This document shows, piece by piece, positions 1-6,776 of a DNA stretch of 6,776 nt (position 1 is its first letter; the number at the start of each line of letters is the position of its first letter). The notes under the pieces were generated by a model. The model ran no database searches. It saw only the letters and a program-made list of their open reading frames with translations, and was not told the DNA's origin. Where the stretch lies: positions 1 to 6,776 of the forward strand of contig CALBJU010000177.1 in NCBI GenBank assembly GCA_937893205.1, read 5' to 3'. The translations under genes were made by a program, and so were the position numbers. This DNA is from an uncultured Bacteroidota bacterium (GTDB taxonomy: Bacteria; Bacteroidota; Rhodothermia; Rhodothermales; UBA10348).

Positions 1-1208
1 CTGAACTGGACGTCATAAAATGACTGATTGTTCAAGACGTGCGACCATTTGACATACGAAATGATGTTGTCGTGTGCGTATGTGTTGGCGTTATCTGGCT
101 GCAGAATGAAGGAGTATTGGAATCCCGGAGAGACGATGGCTTCGTTTCCAGTGACCTGAAGCATTCGAGTGTTCTGATTCACAGTCAGGCTCCGCTGGTA
201 GGAGCTCTGCACTTTCATTCCCGGCTTCACCTCGTACGTCACTTTCGAGATTCCACTCCACCGGTTTCCGGTGCGCGGCATAAAAAAAGTGCCGTTGACG
301 AGGGAAGATTCAACCTGCTCTGGCCGAGTAATCTTTCTGGTGAACCCGTCCGAGACTTGCACCTGTCCAGACATGAAGAACCGAAGTTTTCGCTTGATGA
401 TGGGACCACTGAAATTGAGCTCCCATATGTCCTCCATGAAGTTCGAGTCGGCGTTTGAATTGAAGCCAAGATTGTCCCGCTTGTGGGAGACAAAGCCTCG
501 AAAATCATCGCTGCCATCCTGGATTGTCACGGAGATTACACCGGATGTAACGTCACCGAACTCTGCGCCCACCCCGCCGGTAGTGACTTCGATTTCGCTG
601 AAGGCGTTTGAACCTATATCCAGTCCAAATCCTGTTCCAGCAAGAGGATCTTTGGCTGAGACACCATCGACGATAAAGCCCGTCTCGTCTGCCCTGCCTC
701 CGCGTATATAGAGGCCGGTTGGGTCTCTGATGACTCCTACCTGAGTGGCCACTATTTGCTGTATATCTCTCAAGGGGGCGACCTCGATATCTTCGCTGGA
801 AATCGTTTGCGTAGACGACGAACTTTCTACATCGACAAGGGGGCGCTCGCCCACGATTACAATTTCGCCCTCCGCAGAAAGCACTGCTTCCGCTAGATCC
901 ACATTCAGCGTAGTGGTTTCGCCATCCCTGATGACGATACCGGTGAACAATTTTGTTTCGAATCCGATGTATGAGGTGCGGATGGAATATTCGCCCGCTC
1001 GAATCGAGAGGACGCTATAATTGCCTTCCAGGTCGGTCGATGCCCCAAGCGTCGTTCCAATAATCAAGACGTTCACGCCGATAAGGGTCTCGCCCGTCTG
1101 GGCATCTGTGATTTTTCCCGAAAGCGACCCCTGAGCGACGCTCAGGTTCGTGACCCCCATCATGAGGAGGACCAAAAACAGGCAATATTTGCAGGTAAAT
1201 CGTCTCAT
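1..1208 (-). CDS. TonB-dependent outer-membrane receptor, N-terminal part (cut by left edge)
   Basis: The reading frame opens at ATG 1208-1206 and stays open for 402 codons to the left edge, so the beta-barrel and stop are missing. Residues 1-25 are a signal peptide (MRRFTCKYCLFLVLLMMG..., cleavage likely after SVA, before Q26). Residues 27-110 form a CarboxypepD_reg-like beta-sandwich (GKITDAQTGETLIGVNV, then DLEGNYS and AGEYSIRTSYIGF). A VIVGERP segment near 117-123 resembles the link to the plug seen in this family. Residues 125-235 are the plug, with LYIRGGRADETGFIVDG and EVTTGGVGAEFGDVTSGVISV as hallmarks; the first barrel strands follow (ELNFSGPI). Family knowledge: such receptors use TonB/ExbBD energy to import a bound ligand, or serve as SusC-like porters. 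The start overlaps the stop of the upstream lipoprotein gene (ATGA) and no strong Shine-Dalgarno is seen, so translation is probably coupled. The ligand is not predictable. Family call is firm. Confidence 0.93.
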   Translation of the reverse strand, partial: MRRFTCKYCLFLVLLMMGVTNLSVAQGSLSGKITDAQTGETLIGVNVLIIGTTLGASTDLEGNYSVLSIRAGEYSIRTSYIGFETKLFTGIVIRDGETTTLNVDLAEAVLSAEGEIVIVGERPLVDVESSSSTQTISSEDIEVAPLRDIQQIVATQVGVIRDPTGLYIRGGRADETGFIVDGVSAKDPLAGTGFGLDIGSNAFSEIEVTTGGVGAEFGDVTSGVISVTIQDGSDDFRGFVSHKRDNLGFNSNADSNFMEDIWELNFSGPIIKRKLRFFMSGQVQVSDGFTRKITRPEQVESSLVNGTFFMPRTGNRWSGISKVTYEVKPGMKVQSSYQRSLTVNQNTRMLQVTGNEAIVSPGFQYSFILQPDNANTYAHDNIISYVKWSHVLNNQSFYDVQF

Positions 1209-2842
1209 CGTTGTGGGAATCCGAGGCTTTCCAAGATGAGCCTCAATGCCCTAATCGGCGTTTCTGCGCTGTCATCGGCCCCAACCAGAAGGGGTGCACT
1301 GCTCTGATCATTTATCAAGGGAAGTGTGAAGAGGCCAACGCGTTGATCTCTAGATATAGACGCAACCACGGCCGACCCGAACCAGGGGCCTTGCCTACTT
1401 CCCTGGCGGGTGACGTATCGATACTCCGCCTCGTAAATGGGGATGATATTCGCCCCGGTCGCCACATAGGGTAGCGTATTGACTAAAAAAGCATTCGATT
1501 TCAGTTCGGGGAGGACCTCGGATGTTGAGGGCAACATCAGTCCGCCGGACGATATGAGCGCTCCGGTGGCCATTCGCAGGGTCTGTCTCAAGCTGTCCGG
1601 GAAGGAAATCATTGTGGTGAGCGGCATCACCAGGGCGGCGGCGTTTTCGAATATCTGATCCGGATCCGGGGGAATGCCGATTGGAGAGTGAACCATCAGC
1701 TTCCCACCGTTAGCGAAAAACAAATCCATCACCTGAGACGCAAATGGAAGATTGTTACCCTGGATCCGGTTGGTGCTGTTTGAAGCCACCCAGTAGATGT
1801 ATTGATAGCCGGCAAGAAATCTCTGCAGCGTGGGTTGTGCATTCGGGGGAAGGAGAGTCGATCGTGGAGTATTTCCCGTACTTCCGGTTGCCAACGGAGT
1901 GGTTATATCCCAGGTATCGACAGGCATTCCAGCAGGAAGAAAATCCTTTAACAGCGTAAGATGGAATGCGGTTAGTTGGGGATTGGTTGGCCTTCTGTAG
2001 TCATTTACATAGAGAACTTCAGCAGTTTTAGCTTTTACAAACCACGATAGTTCAATTCTAGTACTGGTGGTATCAGTGAGATCGACAGATCTCATATACA
2101 GCACGTTCGTGTCGTTTATTTTCAATCCAGGTACCCGGATCGAACTCGATTCAAATCCTCTCCCAAGAAAAACGCGGGCTTCAACCTCTCCGGAAAACCC
2201 CGGATCGAAGGTATCAGTTACAAATGTCGCAAAATCAACGTCCGCAGGGAGCGCGACGAAAGATGTGGAATCGTTAAAACTTATATCAATGTGTGAGAGG
2301 TTCGCATCGCCATCAGGATCGGAAGCGACCCACCCCACTGAAATCACATTGAATGTAGTATCCGGAGGTAGATCAAAAAGGCCAAATTTCAACTCCGGTG
2401 GACTGTTCTTTACCGGAAAGATGGTGCTTGCCGGAGTTGGATCAACCGCGCCTTCGTTATCCACCGCACGCGCCTCAAACACGACGTCAGATACCTTTAG
2501 ACCGGGACGAATAGGCAGAAGGAAGAGCGAATCCGTTCTCTGAGTGAACAGCCAGGCAACATTGTCCCCAGAGTCGCCCTGGTCATAAAACCGTACCTCG
2601 TATCCCTGTACGAATCCATCGGGATCGTCGCCGGACCACGAGACCTGAACAGTTGATGTGAGGCGATTGTCCTCGCCCAGATTGTCGAGCAGCGATTCGT
2701 CCTGAACACTCAGTTGAGTGTCCGGTGGCTGGTTTTCGAAAGAGGACCCACTGATATCAGAGTCGCATCCAACAATGAAAAGCAACAGCGTACCTGTTGC
2801 AATTAGTGGGAAGTATCGAGATATGCGCAGAATGTGTTCCAA
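1205..2842 (-). CDS. Outer-membrane lipoprotein with two Fn3-like domains and a GATase-like C-terminal domain
   Basis: This is a complete 545-aa protein of no named family that I recognise. The N-terminus (two Arg, then a hydrophobic stretch ending LLLFIVGC) is a lipoprotein signal, with the lipidated Cys at residue 26 followed by DSDISGSS. Residues about 37-145 and 148-268 look like two Fn3/cadherin-like beta-sandwiches, each with a SDPDG- or GDDPDG-type loop (WSGDDPDGFVQGYEVRFYD; WVASDPDGDANLSHIDISF). Residues about 272-545 have an alternating strand/helix pattern (AEVLYVNDY, YQYIYWVAS, GGKLMVHSP, RVGLFTLPLI) like the class I glutamine-amidotransferase/ThuA fold. The only Cys in the protein is the lipobox Cys, so a Cys nucleophile is absent and a binding role is more likely than catalysis (inference). 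The start is a TTG at 2842-2840 with a poor Shine-Dalgarno; no ATG or GTG lies between it and the upstream in-frame stop. The stop overlaps the receptor start. Confidence 0.85.
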   Translation of the reverse strand: MEHILRISRYFPLIATGTLLLFIVGCDSDISGSSFENQPPDTQLSVQDESLLDNLGEDNRLTSTVQVSWSGDDPDGFVQGYEVRFYDQGDSGDNVAWLFTQRTDSLFLLPIRPGLKVSDVVFEARAVDNEGAVDPTPASTIFPVKNSPPELKFGLFDLPPDTTFNVISVGWVASDPDGDANLSHIDISFNDSTSFVALPADVDFATFVTDTFDPGFSGEVEARVFLGRGFESSSIRVPGLKINDTNVLYMRSVDLTDTTSTRIELSWFVKAKTAEVLYVNDYRRPTNPQLTAFHLTLLKDFLPAGMPVDTWDITTPLATGSTGNTPRSTLLPPNAQPTLQRFLAGYQYIYWVASNSTNRIQGNNLPFASQVMDLFFANGGKLMVHSPIGIPPDPDQIFENAAALVMPLTTMISFPDSLRQTLRMATGALISSGGLMLPSTSEVLPELKSNAFLVNTLPYVATGANIIPIYEAEYRYVTRQGSRQGPWFGSAVVASISRDQRVGLFTLPLINDQSSAPLLVGADDSAETPIRALRLILESLGFPQR

Positions 2843-2857
2843 ACAGGATACCGAGCC

Positions 2858-2892
2858 ATTCTGAGCGCGCGCCCAGGGCGCGCGCTCAGAAT
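2858..2892. repeat. 35-nt perfect palindrome (17-bp arms, 1-nt centre) between two operon genes
   Basis: The left arm 2858-2874 (ATTCTGAGCGCGCGCCC) is the exact reverse complement of 2876-2892, around the single base at 2875. As RNA it would fold into a stem of about 16 bp with a 3-nt loop, rich in alternating GC. It begins 16 bp after the stop of the OB-fold protein gene and ends 15 nt before the TTG of the lipoprotein gene. No T-run follows on the transcribed side (minus strand reads GGCTCGGTATCC), so it is not a canonical intrinsic terminator. It could be an mRNA processing or stability element, a partial terminator that lowers expression of the downstream pair, or a dimeric protein-binding site. 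Confidence 0.85.
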
Positions 2893-2908
2893 AGTCACCG
2901 GCAAAGTG

Positions 2909-5131
2909 CTACTTCATGAGGAGCATTTTTTTCGTCTGTAGCTTCGATCCTGAAGTCAGACGATAGACGTACAGTCCACTCGATAGGTCAGTAGCATCGA
3001 ACGTAACCGTATGAGTACCAACAGACTGGTTAGTATTGACCAGTGTTGCTACCTGGCGTCCCAGCACATCAAATACTTCCAAAAGGACCTGTCCGGATGT
3101 AGCGATGCTGTATGAAATCTGAGTGCTTGGATTGAACGGATTCGGATAGTTCTGGTCCAGCGTAAACGAATTTGGAAGACCATCTTCTTCGTTGGCTGTG
3201 TTAATCACCATTCCAATATCGTCGAACGTCCCTGGCTCCAGCTTGAAATTGCCGTACGCATAATGGACCGCACCACGGACGAAGTCCAGCCGTTCACCTA
3301 CCGAGAAAACGGTTCCTGGATCACCACCTGAGTAGGATACTCCGCTGTGCTCATCATCCACGCGTACAGCATTGTCGCTTGTACCGTCCGATGAAATGGT
3401 GAACTCTCCATATGGCCCGCTTGGAGCATCTGCGTTGGTAGACATGATGACCGGGTCGTTGATTTCAACGACCATGCCTTCGTAGCCCTCGGCAAGGTCC
3501 CGGTCCGCGATAACGTCGCTTGTGACTACGCTGGGAGCGATGGTAGATCCTCCCGTGGAGACAACGGTGAAAACGATATCGTTATCCTGCATGAACGTCA
3601 TTCCATAACGCTCGTAAATCTCAGCATGGGTGATATTGATCACGTCACCGGCATTGAGAACCCGCAGCCCGGAGTCATCATCCGGGAACCGTACCACAAT
3701 TCCTGACCAGGGAGCGCCACTGGCGTCATCCTGCAGAGTGAGGTGACGTGTATCCGGTTGAGAATATTGAACCGTTGCCGTGATGTTCATATCCACGTCC
3801 ATATCGAAGAATGGAGAACTACCGACCCCACCCGTAGTGGTCTCCTGAATGTGCGAGATGGATGTAATACCACCAACCAGTGATCTCAACGGCGAGGGAG
3901 CGGAATTGGTAGTCGCACCCGTATTGTCGGTCGCACTGACCCAATAGGTGATAAAGTCGCCGTGTAACGCTGGAGGGATTTCAAGCGAATACACTCCGTT
4001 GGATTCTCCGGTAGAGGGCACTGAAATCGATGTGGGATCGCTGCTTGTGAAATACACAAGTGCGACGGAAGTGATCGATCTCGTTGGATCCGCCGCCACG
4101 TCAGCTGTAATGGCAGATGCCCCACCCAAGCCAGGAACGCTGGCAGGTCGAGTAATATTGGCAACCGCTGGCGGAGATTCCGTCACAATAAGATCAGAAT
4201 CAGCCATCGGACTGATGGCCATTACTGCTCCATTGGGAACTCCGAGGCTGAACGGATCTGATCCTGTCAGACCGGGCATGTGGAGAAACCCTGACAGGTT
4301 TAGCCTGGCACCCGATGGTGGCGGGGAAAATTCGCCGTCCGTCCGAACATTGAATGAAGAGGGATATGTCCCGTCGCGATCATTTCGATACCTCAGAGAC
4401 GTATCGTAGCCGCTTACGGACGTCGTTCCCGCATCGGTAGTGACGTTGTAGTCGGGTCGATCACCAACGGTGCGCGTGAGAACGGTCGCACCCGCAATCA
4501 TGACATAGTTGCTTCGCAGGTCTGGCAAATTTGCCCAGTTGACCTGTATGGCACCGTCCGCACCCATATCCTGATTTATGTCGGCCGTGGTGACAATGAT
4601 CGGGTCGAAGATTGGATCCGTTGCTGGATCATAAAAATTTCCTGTAAGGGCAAAGGAAGTAGGTGTGATCTGATTGGTCGTGTAGTAGGGACTGACCGTT
4701 CCGACTACTGTAATCTCGTCGCCCGGAATCAGCGACACGAGGCCGAGGTTGCTTCCATCTACAATTTGCGTTCCATGTCCAAGGTTGCCCTCAGTAATGG
4801 CCGCGATGTCTCGCACCCATACATGGACGCGACTGGGGAGGCCCGTCGTAGAATTGATCGACGATAGACCTGAATTCAGAGGGTCCGAAATGACAACCGC
4901 GGTGAATCGCACCTCCTGGCCACAAAATGTATTGTCATAAATGAGACCTGCGCAGGATCCTGAGTTTACATCGGCAGCCGTGAGGGCCGTTCCGAGACTC
5001 ATGAGCTGATCAATCTGATCCTGTGGAATGGCATTTATCTGGCGAATGGTTACATCCGTCTGTGCGAACGCGTCGCCTGCCATAATCGGCACAATGAGCA
5101 GCATGAGCAGTGTTGTCGCTCTTTTTAGCAT
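2909..5131 (-). CDS. Secreted multi-OB-fold protein with T9SS type A C-terminal sorting domain
   Basis: This complete 740-aa protein starts at ATG 5131-5129 behind a good ribosome binding site. Residues 1-23 are a signal peptide (LLMLLIVPIMAGDAFA, then Q24). The body repeats an OB-fold-like pattern as in YhcR/extracellular-nuclease N-termini: about 70-165 (GDEITVVGTVSPYYTTNQI), about 185-315 (more divergent), about 425-525 (HLTLQDDASGAPWSGIVVRF, then GDVINITHAEIYERYG) and about 540-640 (AEGYEGMVVEINDPVI, then FVRGAVHYAYGNFKLEPG). Residues 320-410 look like an Ig/Fn3 spacer. C60 and C70 are the only cysteines and may form a disulfide. Residues 655-740 are a T9SS type A/Por secretion tail: NYPNPFNPST, VLLEVFDVLGRQVATLV, SSGLYVYRL, KKMLLMK. 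No nuclease or other catalytic domain is visible, so ligand or polymer binding at the surface is inferred. Secretion route is firm, domain assignment moderate, function unknown. Confidence 0.88.
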   Translation of the reverse strand: MLKRATTLLMLLIVPIMAGDAFAQTDVTIRQINAIPQDQIDQLMSLGTALTAADVNSGSCAGLIYDNTFCGQEVRFTAVVISDPLNSGLSSINSTTGLPSRVHVWVRDIAAITEGNLGHGTQIVDGSNLGLVSLIPGDEITVVGTVSPYYTTNQITPTSFALTGNFYDPATDPIFDPIIVTTADINQDMGADGAIQVNWANLPDLRSNYVMIAGATVLTRTVGDRPDYNVTTDAGTTSVSGYDTSLRYRNDRDGTYPSSFNVRTDGEFSPPPSGARLNLSGFLHMPGLTGSDPFSLGVPNGAVMAISPMADSDLIVTESPPAVANITRPASVPGLGGASAITADVAADPTRSITSVALVYFTSSDPTSISVPSTGESNGVYSLEIPPALHGDFITYWVSATDNTGATTNSAPSPLRSLVGGITSISHIQETTTGGVGSSPFFDMDVDMNITATVQYSQPDTRHLTLQDDASGAPWSGIVVRFPDDDSGLRVLNAGDVINITHAEIYERYGMTFMQDNDIVFTVVSTGGSTIAPSVVTSDVIADRDLAEGYEGMVVEINDPVIMSTNADAPSGPYGEFTISSDGTSDNAVRVDDEHSGVSYSGGDPGTVFSVGERLDFVRGAVHYAYGNFKLEPGTFDDIGMVINTANEEDGLPNSFTLDQNYPNPFNPSTQISYSIATSGQVLLEVFDVLGRQVATLVNTNQSVGTHTVTFDATDLSSGLYVYRLTSGSKLQTKKMLLMK

Positions 5132-5138
5132 GTGGGTA

Positions 5139-5144
5139 CCTCTC
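5139..5144 (-). promoter_or_regulatory. Ribosome binding site for the OB-fold protein gene
   Basis: On the minus strand GAGAGG lies 7 nt before ATG 5131-5129, a good Shine-Dalgarno match that fixes this start. It sits in the 32-bp gap after the stop of the upstream gene (TAG at 5166-5164). It contrasts with the other two starts in the window, which have no clear Shine-Dalgarno. No convincing promoter or terminator is seen in the gap, so co-transcription with the upstream gene is likely. Confidence 0.6.
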
Positions 5145-5163
5145 GTGTTTGGTAAGAAATTAT

Positions 5164-6776
5164 CTATTTAATGATTACAAACTTGCCCCGCTGGACATCT
5201 CCGGTCTCAAAGTCTTTAACTGAAAAAAGATAGAGGCCGCTGGCAATACTCAGGCCATTGTCGGAAAGCAAATCCCAGGAATGCTCACCTCCGGACTGAA
5301 TGCGATTGTCTGCGCTGAAGTTGTCGTACCAGCGTGAATCGCCGGTGTATGTTTCGCTATTGTGTCTTAGCGTCCTCACAATCTCGCCGGCAAGCGTATA
5401 GATTCTAATCTCGGAATCACCGGGTAGGTTGTGAAAATTTAGTTTTCGGGTTCGGGATGTTCCGCCATCCCAGGCTGCATTCACCCTATAAGGATTCGGA
5501 TAAACGCCAACAGATTGTTCACCGGAAGTTGCAGGCGGAGTGCCAGGGAAGACTCGGACCGCGTTGGCGACTCTCGATGACTCGAACGCTTCGAGGCCAG
5601 CTGCGGGATCTCCCTCATCAAGAGCGGTCACCGTGTAGAGATACTGCCAGCCCAATTTCAAGTCTGTTGCCTCCAATCTGTACCAGTAGGCCGTCGTGTC
5701 TCCTGCGAAAAACCGCGCTTCATTTAGTGCGATTCGGTCAAAACCATTGTTGAAGCCCGTCTGATTCCCCGGCTTATCGTACTGCGCAATAAGCGTGGCC
5801 CGATTCAATATGTCGCCGCTTTGATCGTCTCCTGGATTACTTCGGTAGACCCGGTATCCTTCGAAATCCCGGAGTCCGGTTACGGGATCTACTGAAAATT
5901 CAGCTGCCTTATCCCAGTACAGCGCCACTACCGTCTCATTTCCCGTGGCGTTTGGCGGCCGTTCGAAGGCGACCTTAATGTTAGGTGATGCCGGAGGCTC
6001 AGGGATGAGGTATCGGTCGAGAACACCGTTTCCGTTGACATCCTCTCCGAGATCCAATCGACCATTGAAATTGTTGTCCTCGCCCGAGTACGTTCTTCGG
6101 GCCCAGAGAATGTCATTGGCGAATATGTCCCTCGATTCTTCGTTATCTATCGCTTTGCCTGCCTGCCCCTGGAATTCCTCGGTCTTGAGCGAGGCCACCA
6201 ATGCAAAAGTAACCTGGAGGGTGTCTCCAGGAGAGACACTTCTGAAGGGTCCGACGGGCGTCAGACCAATCCAGTTTCCCGTAGCAATCTGGCCATCTGT
6301 GCGCAGACGCTGAAACCACGCTTCTTGGGCTTCTTCCAGCGAAGCATCTGAGTCAAATTGGGCCGGATTTGGGAAGGCGGTGGCCATGCGCCGATAGCGG
6401 ACCTCATCTGTTCCCGGTCGCGTTTGCTCGTCGATACCCCCTCCAAATAACCACCAGCGGGGGTTGACCGTTGGAGGTGCGTAGCCATCTGCGATATACT
6501 CGTCCGCGAGTGAAGGATGGAAAAATCTTTTTTGTCCTGTTGCTGGATCCACCCACTCGGCACCCAGAAAAGCGATGCCTCCGTACGTGTTCAGTGTTTC
6601 TTCCTGTCCTCCTGCATTGAACCCGTAAGAAGCAGAAAGGCTGTCAATAAATCCATAGCCTCCCTTGTTGAAATACGCGCCACCATTTTCGGTTGTTGTG
6701 TTGTTATTCCGTGTGACGATATCGTGATACATCCCAACGTAGACACTATCCCAGGGTTGATCCGAGATGTTGATGA
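5164..6776 (-). CDS. Large secreted protein with EF-hand-like Ca site, Fn3 domain and YPNPYR sorting tail (C-terminal part)
   Basis: The frame is open from the right edge to TAG 5166-5164, so the N-terminus is missing. The Met at 6732 is internal: in-frame sequence upstream (INISDQPWDSVYVG) continues the same protein. Residue numbers below count from that Met. Residues about 1-215 match nothing I can name; they hold a GPFRSVSPGDTLQVTFALV segment typical of long FCB-group surface proteins. Residues 219-242 carry two abutting Ca-loop motifs (DNNFNGRLDLGE, then DVNGNGVLD). Residues about 265-395 are Fn3-like (ALYWDKAAEFSVDP, FEGYRVYRS, YLYTVTALDEGDP). Residues 408-522 are a FlgD-like/T9SS sorting module: VGVYPNPYRVN, EIRIYTLAGEIVRTL, HSWDLLSDNG, ASGLYLFSV, ending KFVIIK. 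The visible part has no Cys and no recognisable active site. A surface or extracellular structural/adhesive protein is inferred. Secretion-module call is good; overall function is unknown. Confidence 0.85.
   Translation of the reverse strand, partial: INISDQPWDSVYVGMYHDIVTRNNNTTTENGGAYFNKGGYGFIDSLSASYGFNAGGQEETLNTYGGIAFLGAEWVDPATGQKRFFHPSLADEYIADGYAPPTVNPRWWLFGGGIDEQTRPGTDEVRYRRMATAFPNPAQFDSDASLEEAQEAWFQRLRTDGQIATGNWIGLTPVGPFRSVSPGDTLQVTFALVASLKTEEFQGQAGKAIDNEESRDIFANDILWARRTYSGEDNNFNGRLDLGEDVNGNGVLDRYLIPEPPASPNIKVAFERPPNATGNETVVALYWDKAAEFSVDPVTGLRDFEGYRVYRSNPGDDQSGDILNRATLIAQYDKPGNQTGFNNGFDRIALNEARFFAGDTTAYWYRLEATDLKLGWQYLYTVTALDEGDPAAGLEAFESSRVANAVRVFPGTPPATSGEQSVGVYPNPYRVNAAWDGGTSRTRKLNFHNLPGDSEIRIYTLAGEIVRTLRHNSETYTGDSRWYDNFSADNRIQSGGEHSWDLLSDNGLSIASGLYLFSVKDFETGDVQRGKFVIIK
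6013..6078 (-). other. Tandem EF-hand/dockerin-like calcium-loop motif in the C-terminal-part protein
   Basis: The first loop DNNFNGRLDLGE has ligand-type residues at EF-hand positions 1, 3, 5, 9 and 12 (D, N, N, D, E) plus Gly at 6. The second, DVNGNGVLD, follows with no gap and keeps positions 1, 3, 5 and 9 (D, N, N, D) and Gly 6, but has Leu at 12. Such doublets occur in dockerin and thrombospondin type 3 repeats and bind Ca2+. Here it lies just before the proline-rich link PEPPASP into the Fn3-like domain, so it probably rigidifies a domain junction outside the cell. Confidence 0.65.

Noticed and set aside
281..287. Homopolymer of seven A as a frameshift in the receptor gene
   Set aside because: The receptor frame reads through it without interruption (GTFFMPR) and stays open on both sides.
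39..711. Plus-strand open frames of 139 and 146 codons opposite the receptor gene
   Set aside because: They lie wholly antisense to a frame with clear signal peptide, CarboxypepD and plug motifs. Their products are low-complexity and have no recognisable domain.
2067..2543. Plus-strand open frame of 158 codons opposite the lipoprotein gene
   Set aside because: Ser/Thr/Pro-rich shadow translation with no ribosome binding site that I could see and no domain; the opposite strand encodes well-formed Fn3-like domains.
1205..2842. Lipoprotein as a SusD homologue
   Set aside because: It is beta-rich at the N-terminus with SDPDG-type loops and alpha/beta at the C-terminus, with no helical TPR pattern or SusD-like motifs.
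2858..2892. Palindrome as a standard rho-independent terminator
   Set aside because: No T-run follows the stem on either strand, and the two downstream genes would need their own promoter, which I could not see.
3948..4409. Plus-strand open frame of 153 codons opposite the OB-fold gene
   Set aside because: Antisense shadow of a well-supported secreted protein; no motif and no gene context on that strand.
6730..6732. ATG as the true start of the right-hand gene
   Set aside because: The frame is open upstream to the window edge and encodes sequence continuous with the protein. There is no signal peptide after this Met, although the protein carries an export tail.

Overview
The window holds four genes, all on the minus strand and transcribed from the right edge towards the left edge. 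All four encode cell-envelope or surface proteins. The organism is most likely a member of the Bacteroidota/FCB group, perhaps a Rhodothermota/Balneolota-like or related marine lineage with a mid-range GC content. The reasons are two C-terminal sorting modules of the type IX secretion (YPNPFNPS) kind, a TonB-dependent receptor with the carboxypeptidase-regulatory N-terminal extension usual in this group, and a Bacteroidota-style lipoprotein. The species cannot be read from the sequence.

Layout in transcription order. (1) 6776-5164: the C-terminal part of a large secreted protein that starts beyond the right edge. It has a Ca-binding EF-hand/dockerin-like doublet, an Fn3-like domain and a YPNPYR-type sorting tail. 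(2) 5131-2909: a complete 740-aa secreted protein with a signal peptide, several OB-fold-like modules, an Ig/Fn3-like spacer and a canonical T9SS type A tail. (3) 2842-1205: a 545-aa lipoprotein with two Fn3-like domains and a C-terminal domain resembling a glutamine-amidotransferase fold but lacking any candidate catalytic Cys. (4) 1208-1: the first 402 residues of a TonB-dependent outer-membrane receptor (signal peptide, CarboxypepD-like domain, plug, start of the barrel), cut by the left edge.

The spacings are 32 bp, 66 bp and a 4-bp ATGA overlap, so the set is probably one operon. The lipoprotein and receptor are likely translationally coupled, which suggests that they work as a pair at the outer membrane. 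The two T9SS-tailed proteins would be exported to the surface or medium. The substrate is unknown, and no enzyme active site could be recognised. A 35-nt near-perfect palindrome lies in the 66-bp gap before the lipoprotein gene and is the most striking non-coding element.

The plus strand shows no convincing gene, and I saw no tRNA, rRNA, CRISPR array or mobile element. There is no gene-free stretch over 300 bases.
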